A stretch of DNA of 64,000 nt from Antedon mediterranea (lineage: Eukaryota > Echinodermata > Crinoidea > Comatulida > Antedonidae), in assembly GCF_964355755.1 (NCBI RefSeq), contig NC_092675.1, positions 25,832,412-25,896,411 on the forward strand, written 5' to 3'. This document shows positions 1 to 27,700 of the stretch, piece by piece. Every line of letters begins with the position of its first letter. The first letter of the stretch is position 1. Below the pieces are notes generated by a model. That model saw only the letters and a program-made list of their open reading frames with translations, was not told where the DNA came from and did not search any database. The position numbers were made by a program, and so were the translations under genes.

Positions 1-890
1 TGTGAATCTTTATGTCAATTGGAATCAGAAGTGCCAATTTAGTCGACACAGAAAAGTACAGTTAACGGCGATATCATGTTATTGCAGTTAAAAAAAACTT
101 TATATAATCTAAAACTAAATACACACGCCTAGGGTATGTTTGCTCAAGGTATGTGCTGTTTATGGTTCACTTGGTAACAAAAACGAAGTACTTTGGTATA
201 ATTGTGGGTGAATAACATAAAACTCGAAACGTATATAAAATATAAAACTGTCGTAAACAAGACTGAAACTGAAACCACCATGGTACTGAATCTGTTTTAC
301 TGCAGTGTATAAGAATTACAGTGTTGTGTTATGAACGACAGGGCGTTTGTGCCTGCTTTATTTGTTCTGAAACGTAAACATATATGCCTCAACAAACATT
401 GAACTTAAAGAAAAATATGAAAATACATCTAGCTTACAGAAGGACCCGGTGAGACATTTCAATAACAATTACACATAATACCAGCATTATTAGAGTTGTG
501 CGGGAATTGTATCTACTTTACGAGCATTTATAATGATATTTTGTTTAATTGAAAACTAATGTCAACAAAGACTTTGCTGCCGATTCATCTACATCTAATT
601 GTGATTCTTGTTGTATACTTAACCGATCAATACTTATTTGAATTTAAAGGAGAACTTAAGCAACTGCGCCCAGGGCTTACGTCAATTTGTCCCGACAGAT
701 GCTCAAGTGTAGCTACATAAGACAACAGGCAATCGAATAATTAGAACATGGCTCAGGGAGATAGGAAGCTAGGTAGGGGATTGACAGAAAGCTTTTGAAA
801 AAAAGGAAACGTCATTTGAATTAAAACAGAAAGAATGGTATTGATCAAAAGTAGTTTACAGTTAACAAAGTCAGTCACACGACCCATTTT

Positions 891-1010
891 AGTCGCGTAC
901 AACGCGATTCTACAGCTCACTATGTCGGTCGGTTGGTCGGTCGGTTGATCGGTAAACACTAACTTGAGCACGCGACTGCAGCCATGTATATGGCCTTGTT
1001 TTTTAGCATT
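891..1010 (-). repeat. Dispersed GACC-rich element, copy 1 (reverse)
   Basis: It shares an ordered core with three other copies: GGCCATATACATGGCTGCAG, TCGCGTGC, TTAGTGTTTACCGA, a variable run of CCGACCAA units, CATAGTGAGCTGTAGA and GTCGCGTTG. Here the core reads on the minus strand. Confidence 0.75.
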
Positions 1011-1470
1011 GGAATTTCAGTTGTATTGTCCTAAAATTCGAATCCGAAATTAATACACGTTACATAATAAGGGGTATGTGACGAATCATCTGTAGGGCCT
1101 ATTATGATCTATCATGTGTAGGCCTATGTGTCGAAGTATAAAGAGATTAACAATGGTTAAAATGACATTTTCCTTAAATTAGAAACCCTAGTATTACGGG
1201 GACCTTCCGGATCTAATAAGGTTCCCCTTAATATGGTGTTTTCTTAAATTGGGTTTGGCTGTTGACATATATTGCACCTCGTTTAATTCACGGAAAATGT
1301 CTCCCAATAAGGGTTCCCTAGACTATATAGGTTTTCCCAAAGATGTGGAGTCTGCTGTACTGCATAATCACATGTTTCATATACGATTTAATTACGGTAA
1401 CCTCTTAAGTACATATAACAATTGTCTCATTTTAATGATGTATTCCAACACTTAATTAGCGTTAGCATTA

Positions 1471-1710
1471 GCTGTTCAAAGTGCCTTTTCGTGGTCAGCT
1501 TCTGTTCTCTGGAACGCCCTTACAAATTATATCAGGAATGCTGAATCACTCACCACATTCAAACACCTCCTGAAATCCCATCTTTTTAATTTGCATTTTC
1601 TTTAGTTTTTGCTCTTTTTTTCTGTTGATTGTTCAGCGCTTAGAGGCGTCCTGCATTTTGCGCTATAGTAAATTGAACATTATTATAATATAATTATATT
1701 ATTATTGCTA
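1471..1710 (+). pseudogene. Non-LTR retrotransposon 3' end (RT C-terminus fragment)
   Basis: An open frame from 1471 to the TAG at 1605 reads AVQSAFSWSASVLWNALTNY, then a SLTTFKHLLKSHLF motif. This is the usual C-terminal end of invertebrate non-LTR ORF2 (surface-exposed W-N-x-L-P region followed by the FK-x-LLK motif). After the stop comes a typical 3' UTR with a GCGCTATA word and an ATTATT-like tail to about 1710. The upstream RT is missing, so this is a dead 5'-truncated copy. Confidence 0.65.
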
Positions 1711-3172
1711 CAACGTAGTAGTTACCATAATCATGCACTCTAAGTAGTTTATTGAGTAGATGTGTTCATAAAGTAAATAATTAAATATAAGGCCAACACT
1801 TTTATTATTTATTTATGTCTTAAGAGGGTAAGCTAATTTTACATCGTGTTTAGGATTGACATATCAGTGTGAATGAAGGCTGTTAGAACTTTTTTACGAA
1901 ATCTTCCTTTATATAAATCAATATTCTTCAAGTTTCCTTATGGTTATGAGTAGCGTTTTGAACGGTGAGTAATAATAAGGTCTCCATATACATATATATG
2001 CACAAAATATGTTTTTATTTTAGTGGTTTGCACACGAATCCATCTAATATACAGTGGAATCTCTATTAGGGGAAAAGTAAAGTATCTCCTTTAGAGGTGT
2101 ACCCAAAAAAGTGGTTGACCATCCCCGGTCGTTTCACTGTTGAATGGGGATGATGTACTGTACAATAATCAATACATACTTTCTTATGGTAATGGTATAG
2201 AGTAAACTTGCAGTGCAGATAATTTATATTCAATAACAATTGTTACCTTTGCCGTTTCCAATTTTGTCAACTTTATATACATAGTCGAACTACAGTATTA
2301 AAATAAGTGAAATTCCTTCTTCTTATCTTATCGATAAAACGAACATATTAAAATGTGTGTGAAACACATGCCTAATCAATTTCAAGTTAGATATATCTTT
2401 GGGTTAAGTGTAAACTTATAGAAGTTAGAGTTCGGGACTTGTCCCTAATCAGACTAATTAGGAGAGCTGTCTAACGACACAGCGCTATCGTAAAGGCATG
2501 TAACCATGCTGCGCCGCACCAGTCAAACATAACCAGCGCATAATTACAATAAAATGTAAAGAATGGAGATACGCCACATTACCTTACACTTGGCGATAAC
2601 ACTATTTGCTTAATTTGAAAATAAAATGAAGTATGGAGATCGTACAGCTGAGATGCGACAGCATGTTAAACGCCATCAGAAAATCGGTTTGAATGATTAG
2701 TGCATTACAATTGATATATGCAACTGAACCGTTCATTAAAATATATATTTTTCAACAGATTACACGCGGAACAATTACATGACGTTAAGTATAGGTATTT
2801 GACCTAAGCAATGCACAATAGTTCTTTTTAACAATAGTGAATATGCCAAAAATGTTTGATAAATCAAAGCTTTCTTGAAAAACAACCCATAAGCACGTCA
2901 TTATGAATTTTTACACGAAGTACGTTGAAATACCAAACTATGATACAAATTAAAAATAGAAATATTAGATATGTTTGACAGTAGCGTTTATGCAGACCTA
3001 ATTATATAAACCATTATGACTAAATCGTTTTAGAAAAATAAAACTGTCAGACCGAATCTTTATCCACAAATTGATGTACAGATAATATACAGAAAGACAT
3101 TACACACTTGACATAAACATTCAGGGGTGTATGTGAGAGGGAAGGATTATTACCTCTTTATTTGACACTTAC
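1711..3172. other. No gene recognised
   Basis: AT-rich sequence. If the EMI-like gene is real, this is part of an intron. A diverged piece of the 'GTGTCCCCTTAATAGGGG' dispersed repeat lies at 2052-2120. Confidence 0.5.
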
Positions 3173-16317
<13,145 letters not shown>

Positions 16318-19300
16318 TGATTAAAAATCATTCAATATTCTTTGAAAAAAAAGTAAAGATCTAGGACATTGTAAAAATCAAACTGCAAACAGAGTTTAAA
16401 ATCAGCTGTCAAAATTTACTCCAAAGTCGATCGAATAGTTCCTAATAAAAATCTCCGAGACGGTTTATGCTGTCCATATCAGCGAACATAAAATCCTAAT
16501 TCGTTCTTCATCAGGGGAAGTATTTCCCTTTGATGTGTGGTGAACACCGATTTCGCGGAGTGGAGTTGTCTCGTGTGAAACGATGTGATCGTAACGCAAG
16601 CATACGTGGATATACAGTCTCTCTCTTGATTCCAGTCGCTTTATGTTTAGTCTCGGCTGTGTACTTTGTGTTCAGATTGAGGGCTTCGTTTCAAGTTCAC
16701 CACTGATTTACGCTGAATATATCACGTGATAGCAACCACTGCTATGACATCATAGATACACTTATGTACGAGCACAGCAGAAAGAAATATGTAATATTCA
16801 ATCTATTGCAACGTGTTTTATTGCAGTGTTCACATTTGTTTGTGTAGACATTGTGCAAATCCATTGAATGTAATTTAAAACTACTATCCGCGCAATGAAT
16901 GTTTACTATCCACTATACAGGGGGCACTGCAAACATCCAACAATATCAGACTATACCAAGAACAAATAAAATTGTTTTCGATCGTATTATAAAGAGAGAA
17001 AATATGATATGTCGGATATTCCTGTGGGAATGTTTCCGACACAGAAGTTGTCAATCACCATAGTCATGCAACATAATTTTCTTTAAAATATGACGTAGAC
17101 AAGGAAATTGGAAATAGGCCTAAAAGTGAACAAACAAGAGTACAGCCAACTTGATTGTCAAACATTATAATATAATATATTCAGGAGTAAGCCTATATTT
17201 CGCTTATTTTTTAGGATACTCTCCTCGGGACTCTCCTATGTCACTTTGATTGTCTATAACGCTTAGGCCTATTTTGTATACGGTTGTACGCAGTTAAGCA
17301 AAAGAATTTGTTTTAATTAATTAAATTATAATCAGTCAGAGAAACCTTTCGGTTGGTTACCGGTCGTACTTAACTACCTGAAATAACATGTCAGTTATCC
17401 ATCCATATAGGTATGAATGGGCATCTTATTTTTTTTTTTATCCGAGATATAAACTTTCACAATCATACATAGAGGGCACTATAGCTTAAATTTAAGTAGA
17501 AATATTTAAATCCAACAAAATATTCCAAAGAGATTCAAGTAGTTGCGGATGAGTTGGTGATGGCGGGAGTGTGGGTGGGGCGGTGGTCTTTGGTTCGAGG
17601 TGGTATTAGTAAAACTATCAACATTAATTGGATATTCTTAATGATTGTCAGCTTAAAGCAACAATCGGTATAGGCCTACGTGTATTATTAACTATAAATG
17701 CCACCGGTATTGTATTTACGAGCCAGCAATATTGCTTTATATATTGATTTATAGTTAATATTGTTATTTATTAAGCCTTATGTTTAGGTTGAATTATAGT
17801 AATAACCCTAATTTTTCTTTATTAACCGGTAAAGGTAAATACTTTTGTTGAAGCATGCTAATTCTGCCATTGACGTATGTACTTATTTAGTGACAGTAAT
17901 ATGACTTACTTGGTGACATTTATTTTGGAAACGAATGTTGCAATAGTTGAAGGCTCTGCTTACAAATGCTGTTATAATGTTTATTGACATATTTTTTTAA
18001 ATTTTATTGACATAAAATGCATTTCTAGGAAAACATATTTTTGATTAAGGAGTAAATATATCTGTGTTTAATAATAATAATAATAATAATAATAATAGGC
18101 CTTTACCTTAAACCACATTGATAACATACCCCAATTTGTAACAAGGTGATGCAGTGCCCTATAATTTTCTTTCGTAATAAAATAAGTGAGATTATCATCA
18201 ATGTTGAAGTTGCGAATGTTCATATTTCATTTTTTCTCTTTTGTGGGGGCAACCCACTTTTATTGCAATGATAAACAATATGGTAAAGGTTACAGTATAT
18301 ATGTCTATCTATGTTTATTTATCAATGAATATTTTAAGTGATATTACATATGTTCATATTTTATAATAAACAATAGAAATTTTAAACCCAGGGTATCTTT
18401 AAAGAGATATTTTTGACTGCTGTAATTGATATAATTATCTTTTAATTGCCTTTCGATCAAATTTATGGTTTTGTTTGTTATATGGTTTAAAAATATAGTC
18501 TAATTCTTTAGCTAATTGTGTTAAAGTATGCTGTCAGAAAGCAATTCCAGAAAATGTTCTTTCAATGCCGGACCGTTCGGATCAAATCATACTACTCGTA
18601 TAGCCAATGCTATAGATGTTTAAAAGACTAAACCAACCAAAAAGACTTTTAGAGCTGACTACGCCACATGCCGTGTCTAAACAAAGTAATGAAACAATGG
18701 AATGAAATACAGGCTAATAACACAAACAACGATTGTAAATCAAGAGAACCGAGTGCGTTACTCCATTACATAGAATGTTCATTTTAATTGGACCGCCATG
18801 TTCTTGTTTATTACGATGCTTATATATAGAATTTAAATTAATGACGTGACATAGGAGAACAATAACGTTTGAAATCTGAAGATCAATTTTCAATTCCGAT
18901 CCAGAATATCAACCCACCGGCCACGCTGCCTCAACCACTGCTAGCTTAAACAAGATGTCTGAAATAATGACTATAAACATATCTGAAGGAATACGAATAC
19001 GAATACTTAGAATATAAGAAAGAATACGATACGGCGAATCAAATTTGTCATTCCCAATAAAACGAATCGTAAAGTCGTTTTACTGGTTACACGCAACGCC
19101 AAAGCATTTATAGTTGTTCCTTATGTCAACTTTTATTTATCGTTTAATAACCCTTTTTAATTGTATATGTATATAATATGTCGTTATATTTGAGGAAAAA
19201 TCATTGTTCTATTTCTAACATTATGGATATTTTTATTTTAGGAACATAGTTATCTTTTTTTTATATAAAAATAAAGAAACAGGTGTTAATAAGTAAATGT

Positions 19301-22300
19301 AAATACAGTAAATACGTTTTAAAATGTTTCTATCGTTTTTAAAGTATAAAGTATAACGTTTTTATTTTAAAATCAATAAATTTTAAAGTATAAATGTATT
19401 ATTATATTGGGAAAACTGATAAATAGGTCTGCATGTAGATGTGTGCAATATTGATCAGAGAATCATAAATGGAACCAATACCTAATTTACTTGTGCAAAT
19501 GATCTATTGGTTGACTGGCGTACACTATTTTTCTTCGTAGAATGCAATGTTTTACAATTCGTACTGTAGGCCTATCTACATTGGATATAAAGTGGGACAA
19601 ACCCACAAAAAACACACTATTGCGTCTTCACCATTAGCCTTCAACTATAACACAGTTTGAACACGTATCACCAATAAAACAAAACCATAAAATACATAAA
19701 AGTGATCTCTTTTAAAAACCACATGTAAAAACATGGAGTTATATCAATCCTCTCTGTTGTAAAGTATCAATAAAATTGAGATGTGACCCACATATTAAAA
19801 TCAACGGTTACCTGCCACACTGTCGTCAACTTATGTATCGATCGCATTCATTGTAAAGAGGACATCATTGATCTAGGCACCTAGTCAGATATCAAATTAT
19901 CTAGTTTTTACCTAACAGCAATGACCTGAAAAGTGTGCTCTGTTATGTTTGGTGTGATGGTGTTTATAACAGTCATATGTAATGCAATAATGACAATGCA
20001 ACGTATCCCCTTCATTTGATGTAAACCTACATCATTTCTAAACAAGAAATATTTCTTACACGAAACGCCGCTCGACTTTTTCTTCTTCATTGAATGATGC
20101 TTTTTTTTTTAATTCGACTTGAATTTATTCGGAAAATCATCATAAAAAATACATATAAAGTGATTGAAATTAGGCTACTGACATCACAAATAATACATTT
20201 ATAAAATATTTTCCAGGATAGCCCAAAAAGCTTATTAGCTTATTTCCTTTTATAATCTAAAATAAAAAATATAATTGTTACAAAGTATTGCATTGTATTG
20301 TATTGATATTTTATTAATAATTTCAGAAATAATGATTTATTATCAATTTTTTTTAACAATCAGTAGTATAAACTTTTTGTGTAACATAAATAAGTCTGAA
20401 CTACTCTATTTAATTAGATATAATAGCGCAAGCATGATGTTTGTAACGAATAACGTTTCCTCTTTCTATGAATATTGGAGGAACTCTATACATTATAACG
20501 TAGAGCCTCTGGTATTAAATACAAACATGTTTTGAGGATGTATTTTATGATTGAATTTAGTTTTTTTTCAAATAACATGATTTCTCACGAACATTCATCG
20601 TACAGAAACAAAAAAACTTTAATAAAAAAATAAGTTACGATATTAGACTTACATAACGTCAAATAAAATCTTTGGGGTTTTCTTCGAATATGAATAAGAA
20701 TGTATTAATATTGATGATAGATATAATCGATAGAAATATTAATACCAAGATGATAGATTCTTGTTAATATACATTTTATTAGCACATTTGTATAGAGATT
20801 TAACAATGCCTATCGCTATACTAATGAAATGCTGTCTGAGTAAAAACAGACATGTAATAATATGAAAATATTCTAAAGAAAATAGAACGAAACCTATAAT
20901 GATTACAATTACCGAGAATAACAGAAACTTACTTATTTAAATTATTACAAAACTGTTTAAATAAATATACAGAATAGTAAAAAATTGGGAATACATGAAT
21001 TGGTAACAATAAATACATAATTTAAGAAGAATGAATGGAGACAGTTTTATTTACCAGCACCAGTAAAAAATTTGTAAAATTACTGGCCATGAATTGGCTC
21101 AATGTACGTATACAATGTATAACACAACATGAAATGAATGAAATACCATCAGGTATCATCAGGCACATTTGTCATTGATATAATGTTCTAGTAGCACTGT
21201 ATGTAGTCGAATTATTAGTAAAAAGATAAATATTTTTGCACATATGGCGTTTCATACGTATACTACAAAAATAAAACAATAAATAAATAAAAAAAGACAA
21301 TGAATACAGGCTTGGGGCAAGTCTACATTGTATGTTGTCTGACGTTGTACGTCCGAATACCCAGTAACCATCCATGGTTTGTTGCGTTATATTTATTGAG
21401 TTATAGCCTACTTTCTGGGTTTAGGCCTATGCCTCTTTTTCATCTATTATAATCTACCCATATGATACTAATATCTATGATTTACATTTAGTATTAATTT
21501 CACACAAAAAAAAGTGTTAACTTGAATTTGAATTTAACTTGATATGATATCTATTCATAAACTAGTTTAAACTCATAATTGTGTTCCTTTTTATATGCCT
21601 TAAATATGTATTATTCAACATTAAATTAATTGAATAAATTTAAGATGGTTCTAATCTTGTAATACCTGTTACTTAAGTTACCTGTTGAATTGCCGAAACG
21701 AAAACATTAAAACATTACTTTGTCTTGTTGAGTAAAGAAAGAATTATATTGGCAATAAAAACAGTATGTTCTCGTTATTTCAACTGAAGCGATTTCGGAA
21801 TTGGCTCATGTTGCCTCTGTAAATTAATTGTTTTATTTTATCGAATCTACATACGTGGATACAAGTCGTTCGTAGTACATTGAATGTGGATCAATGTATT
21901 CATGCTGCTAGAAGCATTGACAAATGTATTATTTGTGTTTTGAATAACTTTGAGTTTACTTAATTACGTGTACTTCCAATGTCCACGTTTCCAACAACAG
22001 ATATGGATTAATAAGTTTTTCAAATTTACAATGTCTATGATTTATTTTAGACTTGGTTAGTGTCAAAGATGATCAAAGCTACCATAATATTATGGTGTAT
22101 GTAACTTGAATAGAGGTTTGTCTTTAATTGGCTACCCAGTAAAAAGAATAAATAATAATCAGTACGTGCAATAGTGGTTCTGTAGCATTGACAGCTTTTA
22201 AACCCATTAACAAATTATATATATAATTATTAGTCATTGATAACATTTGATATTGTACTTTTTTCTTTCTTTATTTGTTGTTGTTGTTATTATAAGTATC

Positions 22301-22343
22301 TCACGTGTAAAGCTCTGCTTGTAATGGGATACCATTTTCACTT
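16318..22343. other. Gene-free AT-rich stretch; left end may be promoter of EMI-like gene
   Basis: I see no credible exon here. The first 400 bp (16318-16740) are relatively G+C- and CpG-rich and would hold the 5' UTR and promoter of the minus-strand EMI-like gene if that gene is real. The rest holds simple repeats and scattered TAGGCCTA words. Confidence 0.5.
18071..18098. repeat. (AAT)n microsatellite
   Basis: About nine AAT units followed by a TAGGCCT word. Confidence 0.9.
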
Positions 22344-22359
22344 ATGTATCATTATTTTA

Positions 22360-22671
22360 TCATCTTCTATAATGGAAAGAAAGATTACTTACTAAATAAA
22401 AAATATTCATCTTCCCATGCGCATTTGGAATTACACTTTGTGCCAACATGTCTGTCCATGATAGCAGACGACAAAACGTTTGCAACCCAACGAACGTGTT
22501 TGTCATCGGCGAAGTTACATTATGTTGTATTTGTGAACTACAGCATGATTTACAGATTTTCATTTTGCAAACTACGTTTTGCAGTTTTCTTAAATTTAAA
22601 CAATTCATTCTTAATGTCTGATGTCTGTTCAAAGACGAGTTATCTGTCTTGCGATTGGATAGTTTGGGCAT
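22360..22671 (-). pseudogene. Possible Mutator-like transposase zinc-region fragment
   Basis: A 103-residue frame holds CKMKICKSC followed by VGLQTFC about 25 residues later, preceded by an LRMNCLNLRKLQ motif. Spaced Cys pairs with a Leu-rich lead-in resemble the N-terminal zinc-binding segment of MULE-type host ORFs in invertebrates (from memory). The opposite strand is also open for 109 codons, so chance is a real alternative. Confidence 0.25.
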
Positions 22672-24796
22672 AACCTGAATTCGATATATGGACTTTAACT
22701 ACCATTTTATTAGCGCAACGAACTATACGGGTTTATCGTCAAGTAGTGACTATAGATTTAATGAATTGAAATATAGAAATGAACATTTATGGAGACGCGT
22801 CCAAGCCTGTACAATCAAGCACTTTGATCTAAAATTGTAATCTTTTGCTTGCACATTCCAACTCTTCTACCATAATAATTAGCAATTTCCGCACTATATA
22901 AAGAATGAACTTTTCTGTTTATTTGATGTATCAGTCTGCATATATTTTATGATTTTTACTATTCTTCTATACTTTAATTCCACAAAATGGTTTTCACAAA
23001 TTTTCAAAATGATACAGTTTATATAATTATCATTAATATGTCAAATTGACTTATATTTGAGAATTTTGCTCTCTTCTTTAAATATTTTGTGGAACACAAT
23101 ATATGAAAGAAATTAAGGAGCTCTGCACACGTATAGGCTTACATATTCTCTCCAAACTCCAAACGAGTTTATGCATGCAGTAAAAGAAAATGACGATTAT
23201 AATGATGATGATGATGATGATGATGATGAGGATGATGATGATGATGACGACGATGACGACGATGATGATTATGATGATACATATTTAGTAATACCTCGTT
23301 GGTAATTTCTTAATTGCTGGTTTGGTATTGTCTTCGATTAAAACATATAGGGACCTAATACATGTTTAGAAGAAATACAAATTGAGGTTTCTGAGGTTTG
23401 TGACCCCGGGCCCATCAAAACAATAAAGAATGACAGTTTAATGAACATGCTTACATCCATTGTTAGTATTATTTATTATTCAACGTGTATGTATTATTCT
23501 ACTTACTTTCATCTAATCAATGGCAAAGATCCGCTAGAAGCAAGCTTAAGTCAGAGTTATCATTCTGCCAATTACTTCAATGAGTTACATTCTTATCGTA
23601 TTACACACTTTATTGAATGTTTTCCATCGATGCTTTTATAGTATGGATACTGAAACACATGCCTAATGACTCACACAAAAGGTTGCACTTACGCCTCAAA
23701 CTAACCCCAATTATCGATGGTTTGTCTCGAATGACTTCATTATCATTTCAAGATATTTCATTCCATGACTTTAAAGGCTATTATTTTCCGCATTAGAATT
23801 GTAGGTCATAGTTTAAAACTCAATGATAATAATATGTAGGCCTAATAAAATAATATTTTAAAGATCTCTCATTATTCAAAACATTAACATTTTAATTTCT
23901 TAAATATAAAATACAAATTTTCTATAATAAAATAATAATAGTTGAAAAATAGCTAAAGTATTGCGATCAATAATGCGAGCGACCTAATTATTGTGGCAAA
24001 AAGACTGAAATTATAGTCCTATATCGTGATTCAATATATAGGTGACATTTTCAAAATAGATACCGTACTGTTTCTTTTTTCTCTCCTGGTATTAAGCCAA
24101 ATGTTATACTTTGTATACTAGGCCTGCCTATCTTACATTTTCTTGTGATAGTTTGTTTGACACTACCTATTACACCAAAAATAATTATACATTTTATTAC
24201 ACGAAACTTTTAAACATAGGCCTACTAAATACGGAGTAAGCCTTGTAGGGCCAATCATTGTAAAATAATATACCTCCATCCGGATGACTTCTGGATGGTA
24301 TGAATAACAGTGCATAATATCATCAACATAATAGTATTTATAGTAATTATAAAATAAATTTATTTATGAATGAATGACCTTCACATCTGTCAGATGTTTC
24401 ACAGATTTTTGCATTTAATAATTATATTGAGCTAAATTTAATTGCACCTCATTATTATATTGACACCTTTTGTGGTATTTTTAATTAAATAGCTTTCTCA
24501 ATATGCAAAAGGATTGTTCCAGGGTGACTCGACTCCCCTAGATCGATCATTAAAAAATACCTTAATACAGGTCTATTACATGAGTCTCTCGCAGCTATTA
24601 TTTATTAAGAAACGAGGATTATGGTTAGTAAAATACGAACCCATTGTCCACGCCCTACATGTAATGATATAGGCTACGAAACTAACTTTAGGTAAGTTGT
24701 CAAATCCAGTCAGCCTGTAGAGGGCCGACAATAGATTTTTTCCCTGTTTTACTTCCGTGTTTATATGTTGACTTTTTTTAGACGAGGTTTAAAAAC
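22672..24796. other. Gene-free stretch upstream of PLEKHJ1
   Basis: It contains a GAT microsatellite and AT-rich DNA. The last 250 bp before 24797 must contain the PLEKHJ1 promoter and 5' UTR; no TATA box is placed convincingly. Confidence 0.5.
23200..23275. repeat. (GAT)n microsatellite with GAC variants
   Basis: GAT units interrupted by GAG and GAC; no gene context. Confidence 0.9.
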
Positions 24797-27700
24797 ATGA
24801 GATTCTGCGAAGGAGAGCTTTTAGAACTTGCAAAACTTCCTCCAGATTTGGATGGTGTTTTGCAGTTCAAACCCCAAGCTAGCAGAATAAGAGATCAAAT
24901 ACAAGGTTTGTCTGTCCTTTAATTGAATCCACGAATTTCGACCATAATCACGACTGTATATCGACCTATTTTTAGGCCTAGAAGCTAGGCCTACTAATCT
25001 TTAGGGTTACTAATACTAGGAAACTACGAGGAAGGGACCAGGATGGTGGCCTGATACACATCCCAAAACCTAGTCTGGTATAGGCTGAAAGTTGGCTTGT
25101 ATTAAACTTGTATGTATGTGAAAACATCAAGATACTATACAGTATGTTATCACATCAACATTGTTGTTTCAACGTTTTTATTATTTTGTAAAATTCTGTC
25201 CATTCAGCGATCATGATTATTGATAAATAATAAATTATTTCTTAATCTTCCAGCAGCGAGAATTGAAGATGTAAGCACTATATTAATAAGCTTTATCCTG
25301 TTACTTCACAAAGCAAAATATTATGAAATTAGGTAACAGGAAGATATTAAAGCCCAGTGAGTGGAATATAAACATCTGCTTCTCTTTACCATGATATACT
25401 TTGTGCAAAACTGTCATTTGTAGCAATAAATAATATTTGTAAATGGCTGAGTCTACTCATCATAACACTACATACTCTTTTCTTCTCGGCTGTGAAAATG
25501 TAGAAACCATTTCTTGGTAAATTTGCATTTAGTGGTATATTATTGAATTGTATAAACCCTCCATGACACCTGCAAGTGATACTCTCGCTTTCCTTTTGAC
25601 ATTTAGATACTAATTTTTGATATCTATTTTGACAGAATAATTATTAATGTTATTCCCCCCCCCCCTCCCCACTTTCTTGAAAAACTTTCCCTCAAGGTAG
25701 AGACTGTAAAATTAAAAAAAAAGCTTCTACAACATAACTAGGTTTAATAACAGAATGAATTTAATGGAAAGTGTATATTTGCATTTTAAAAATATTTTTT
25801 AAACCATTTGACAGAATGTAAATTGCAAATACAGTCTTTCATATTACAATTGGCATTTTATTGTGTAATTTTACGGGTATTATGCTTTAAAGAAGGTTTG
25901 AAATTTTACTAAAAGTTTGGATGCTTTATACTATTCTTTAAGCTTAGATGCAATGCAAGTGAGTTGACTAATCACAAACGAAAGTTCAGTTACACTTCGC
26001 GTTGTGGTTGGTCAAATCAGGGCTTTGCGTCCAAGTGCGAAAAAAGCCTTCATAACCGATCCTTTTTTTTTCATTTATTCATTCATTTATTCGGTCAAAA
26101 TCAACATACAATACATGATTACATAACAATGTTACAATACAGAAAGTTGAAACTTGAGATTCACAATTAAAAAGAAGGAAAAAATGTTATAAACAATCTA
26201 AAACAAGCAAATGTCTAAAATGATGGTTAAAAAATGGATTAAAAAAGTTTTAAAATGGCATAAAAACAGCATTAAAACAGAATACCGTTTAAAAAGTCAT
26301 TAGAAATACAAGTTATTAAAAAGACAATAGAATATTAAAAGCGTTCAGTTAAAAAGTAAGCAGCAAAATAAAGTTATGAACATAAAGAAAAAAACAGTTA
26401 AGATGAAGACCAGGATAGCCCCAAAAAACCAATTACCTAGGTTTATTTCCGTTGGCGTCCTGTAGTATTGTATTGTGATTTTAAATTATTTTATTTACCG
26501 CCGGTTTTCTCTTTTGTTCGCTAAGTATTCTTTAACCAGTTTTCTAAATATCCAAACACTCATGGTGTTTTTTATGTCGTTTGGTAATTTGTTCCAGTCA
26601 TTAATGGCTGTAGAATAAAAAGTTCCATCGATAGCTTTAGATGCTTTTGGCAGAATGAAGTTGAATTTACTTTGTCGTGTACCATGGCTATGCTGGTCAC
26701 AGACCTTATCAAAATATTCATTTAAATACGAGGGAGCGGAATTATTTAAAATCTTATGCACTGTATTTAACTTTATTTGAGTTACTCTGTCTTCGACATT
26801 TAATAATCCTAGTTTATTCAACTCTTTCTGTCCAATATGGGTTCTTGGTCCTTCACTTAAAATATATCTAACCATATTGTTTTGCATGACTTGTAACTTA
26901 TTTTTACATTTCTTTGTAGTGGCAGAATACCATGAGGAACATGCATAATCGAAATTACATTGAATAAGTGCATACTGTAGCTTAAAATTTTTCTTGCATT
27001 TTCTTAAAACCTTGAATGTAGTGTGTGTGTGCTACCTGAAGTGTAAAATAAAATAAAAAACAATTCTCGTGTCAGAAAAAGATAAATTATTCAGATTTGT
27101 AATTAAAGTATTAGCAGTAGTAGTTTGCTTTTGATTGGCTATCAAATCAGATTATCAAATCCATTAAAAATAAAGTACCCAATTTCAGCAACATCTTAAC
27201 AAAATAATAATTAAATAATTATGTTGCTTCAGTATATTTCACTTAATTTATGTAACCACTTCACAATAGATTCAAATTTATAATGAACTATTGAAGAAAA
27301 CATAACAATAATAAATAGGTTAAATTTATACTGGTTTACTATCAAAAACTAAATATTATAATGGACTACTTTAGCATTACTACATTGTGTCAAGTTTTTC
27401 AAAAAGATAGTGGCCCTTTACTTTTTCAAAAGATACACTGGGTTCTTAAAGTGCCTCTAGTTTTAAGTATGGTACATGTATCTGAGAAGACTAGTTCTAT
27501 GAGAGCCTAGAACCTAGTGTCGATATGGTGGCTGAATCTTGAAGCTTTAATCAAGTGTCACACAGCTGTTTGTAACACAGGGCATGGATTAAACAATCGT
27601 GTCAAATTTATCATGCGCTTTATTAAAAACACAGTGAACTAGATATCACAATCCTACAGTATACATTATAACAACTTTCAGATCCCCATGCCTGCTTAAA

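Noticed and set aside
20275-20535. 86-codon plus-strand ORF, hydrophobic start
   Set aside because: Ile/Asn/Tyr/Ser-rich composition as expected by chance at this base composition; no homology recognised.
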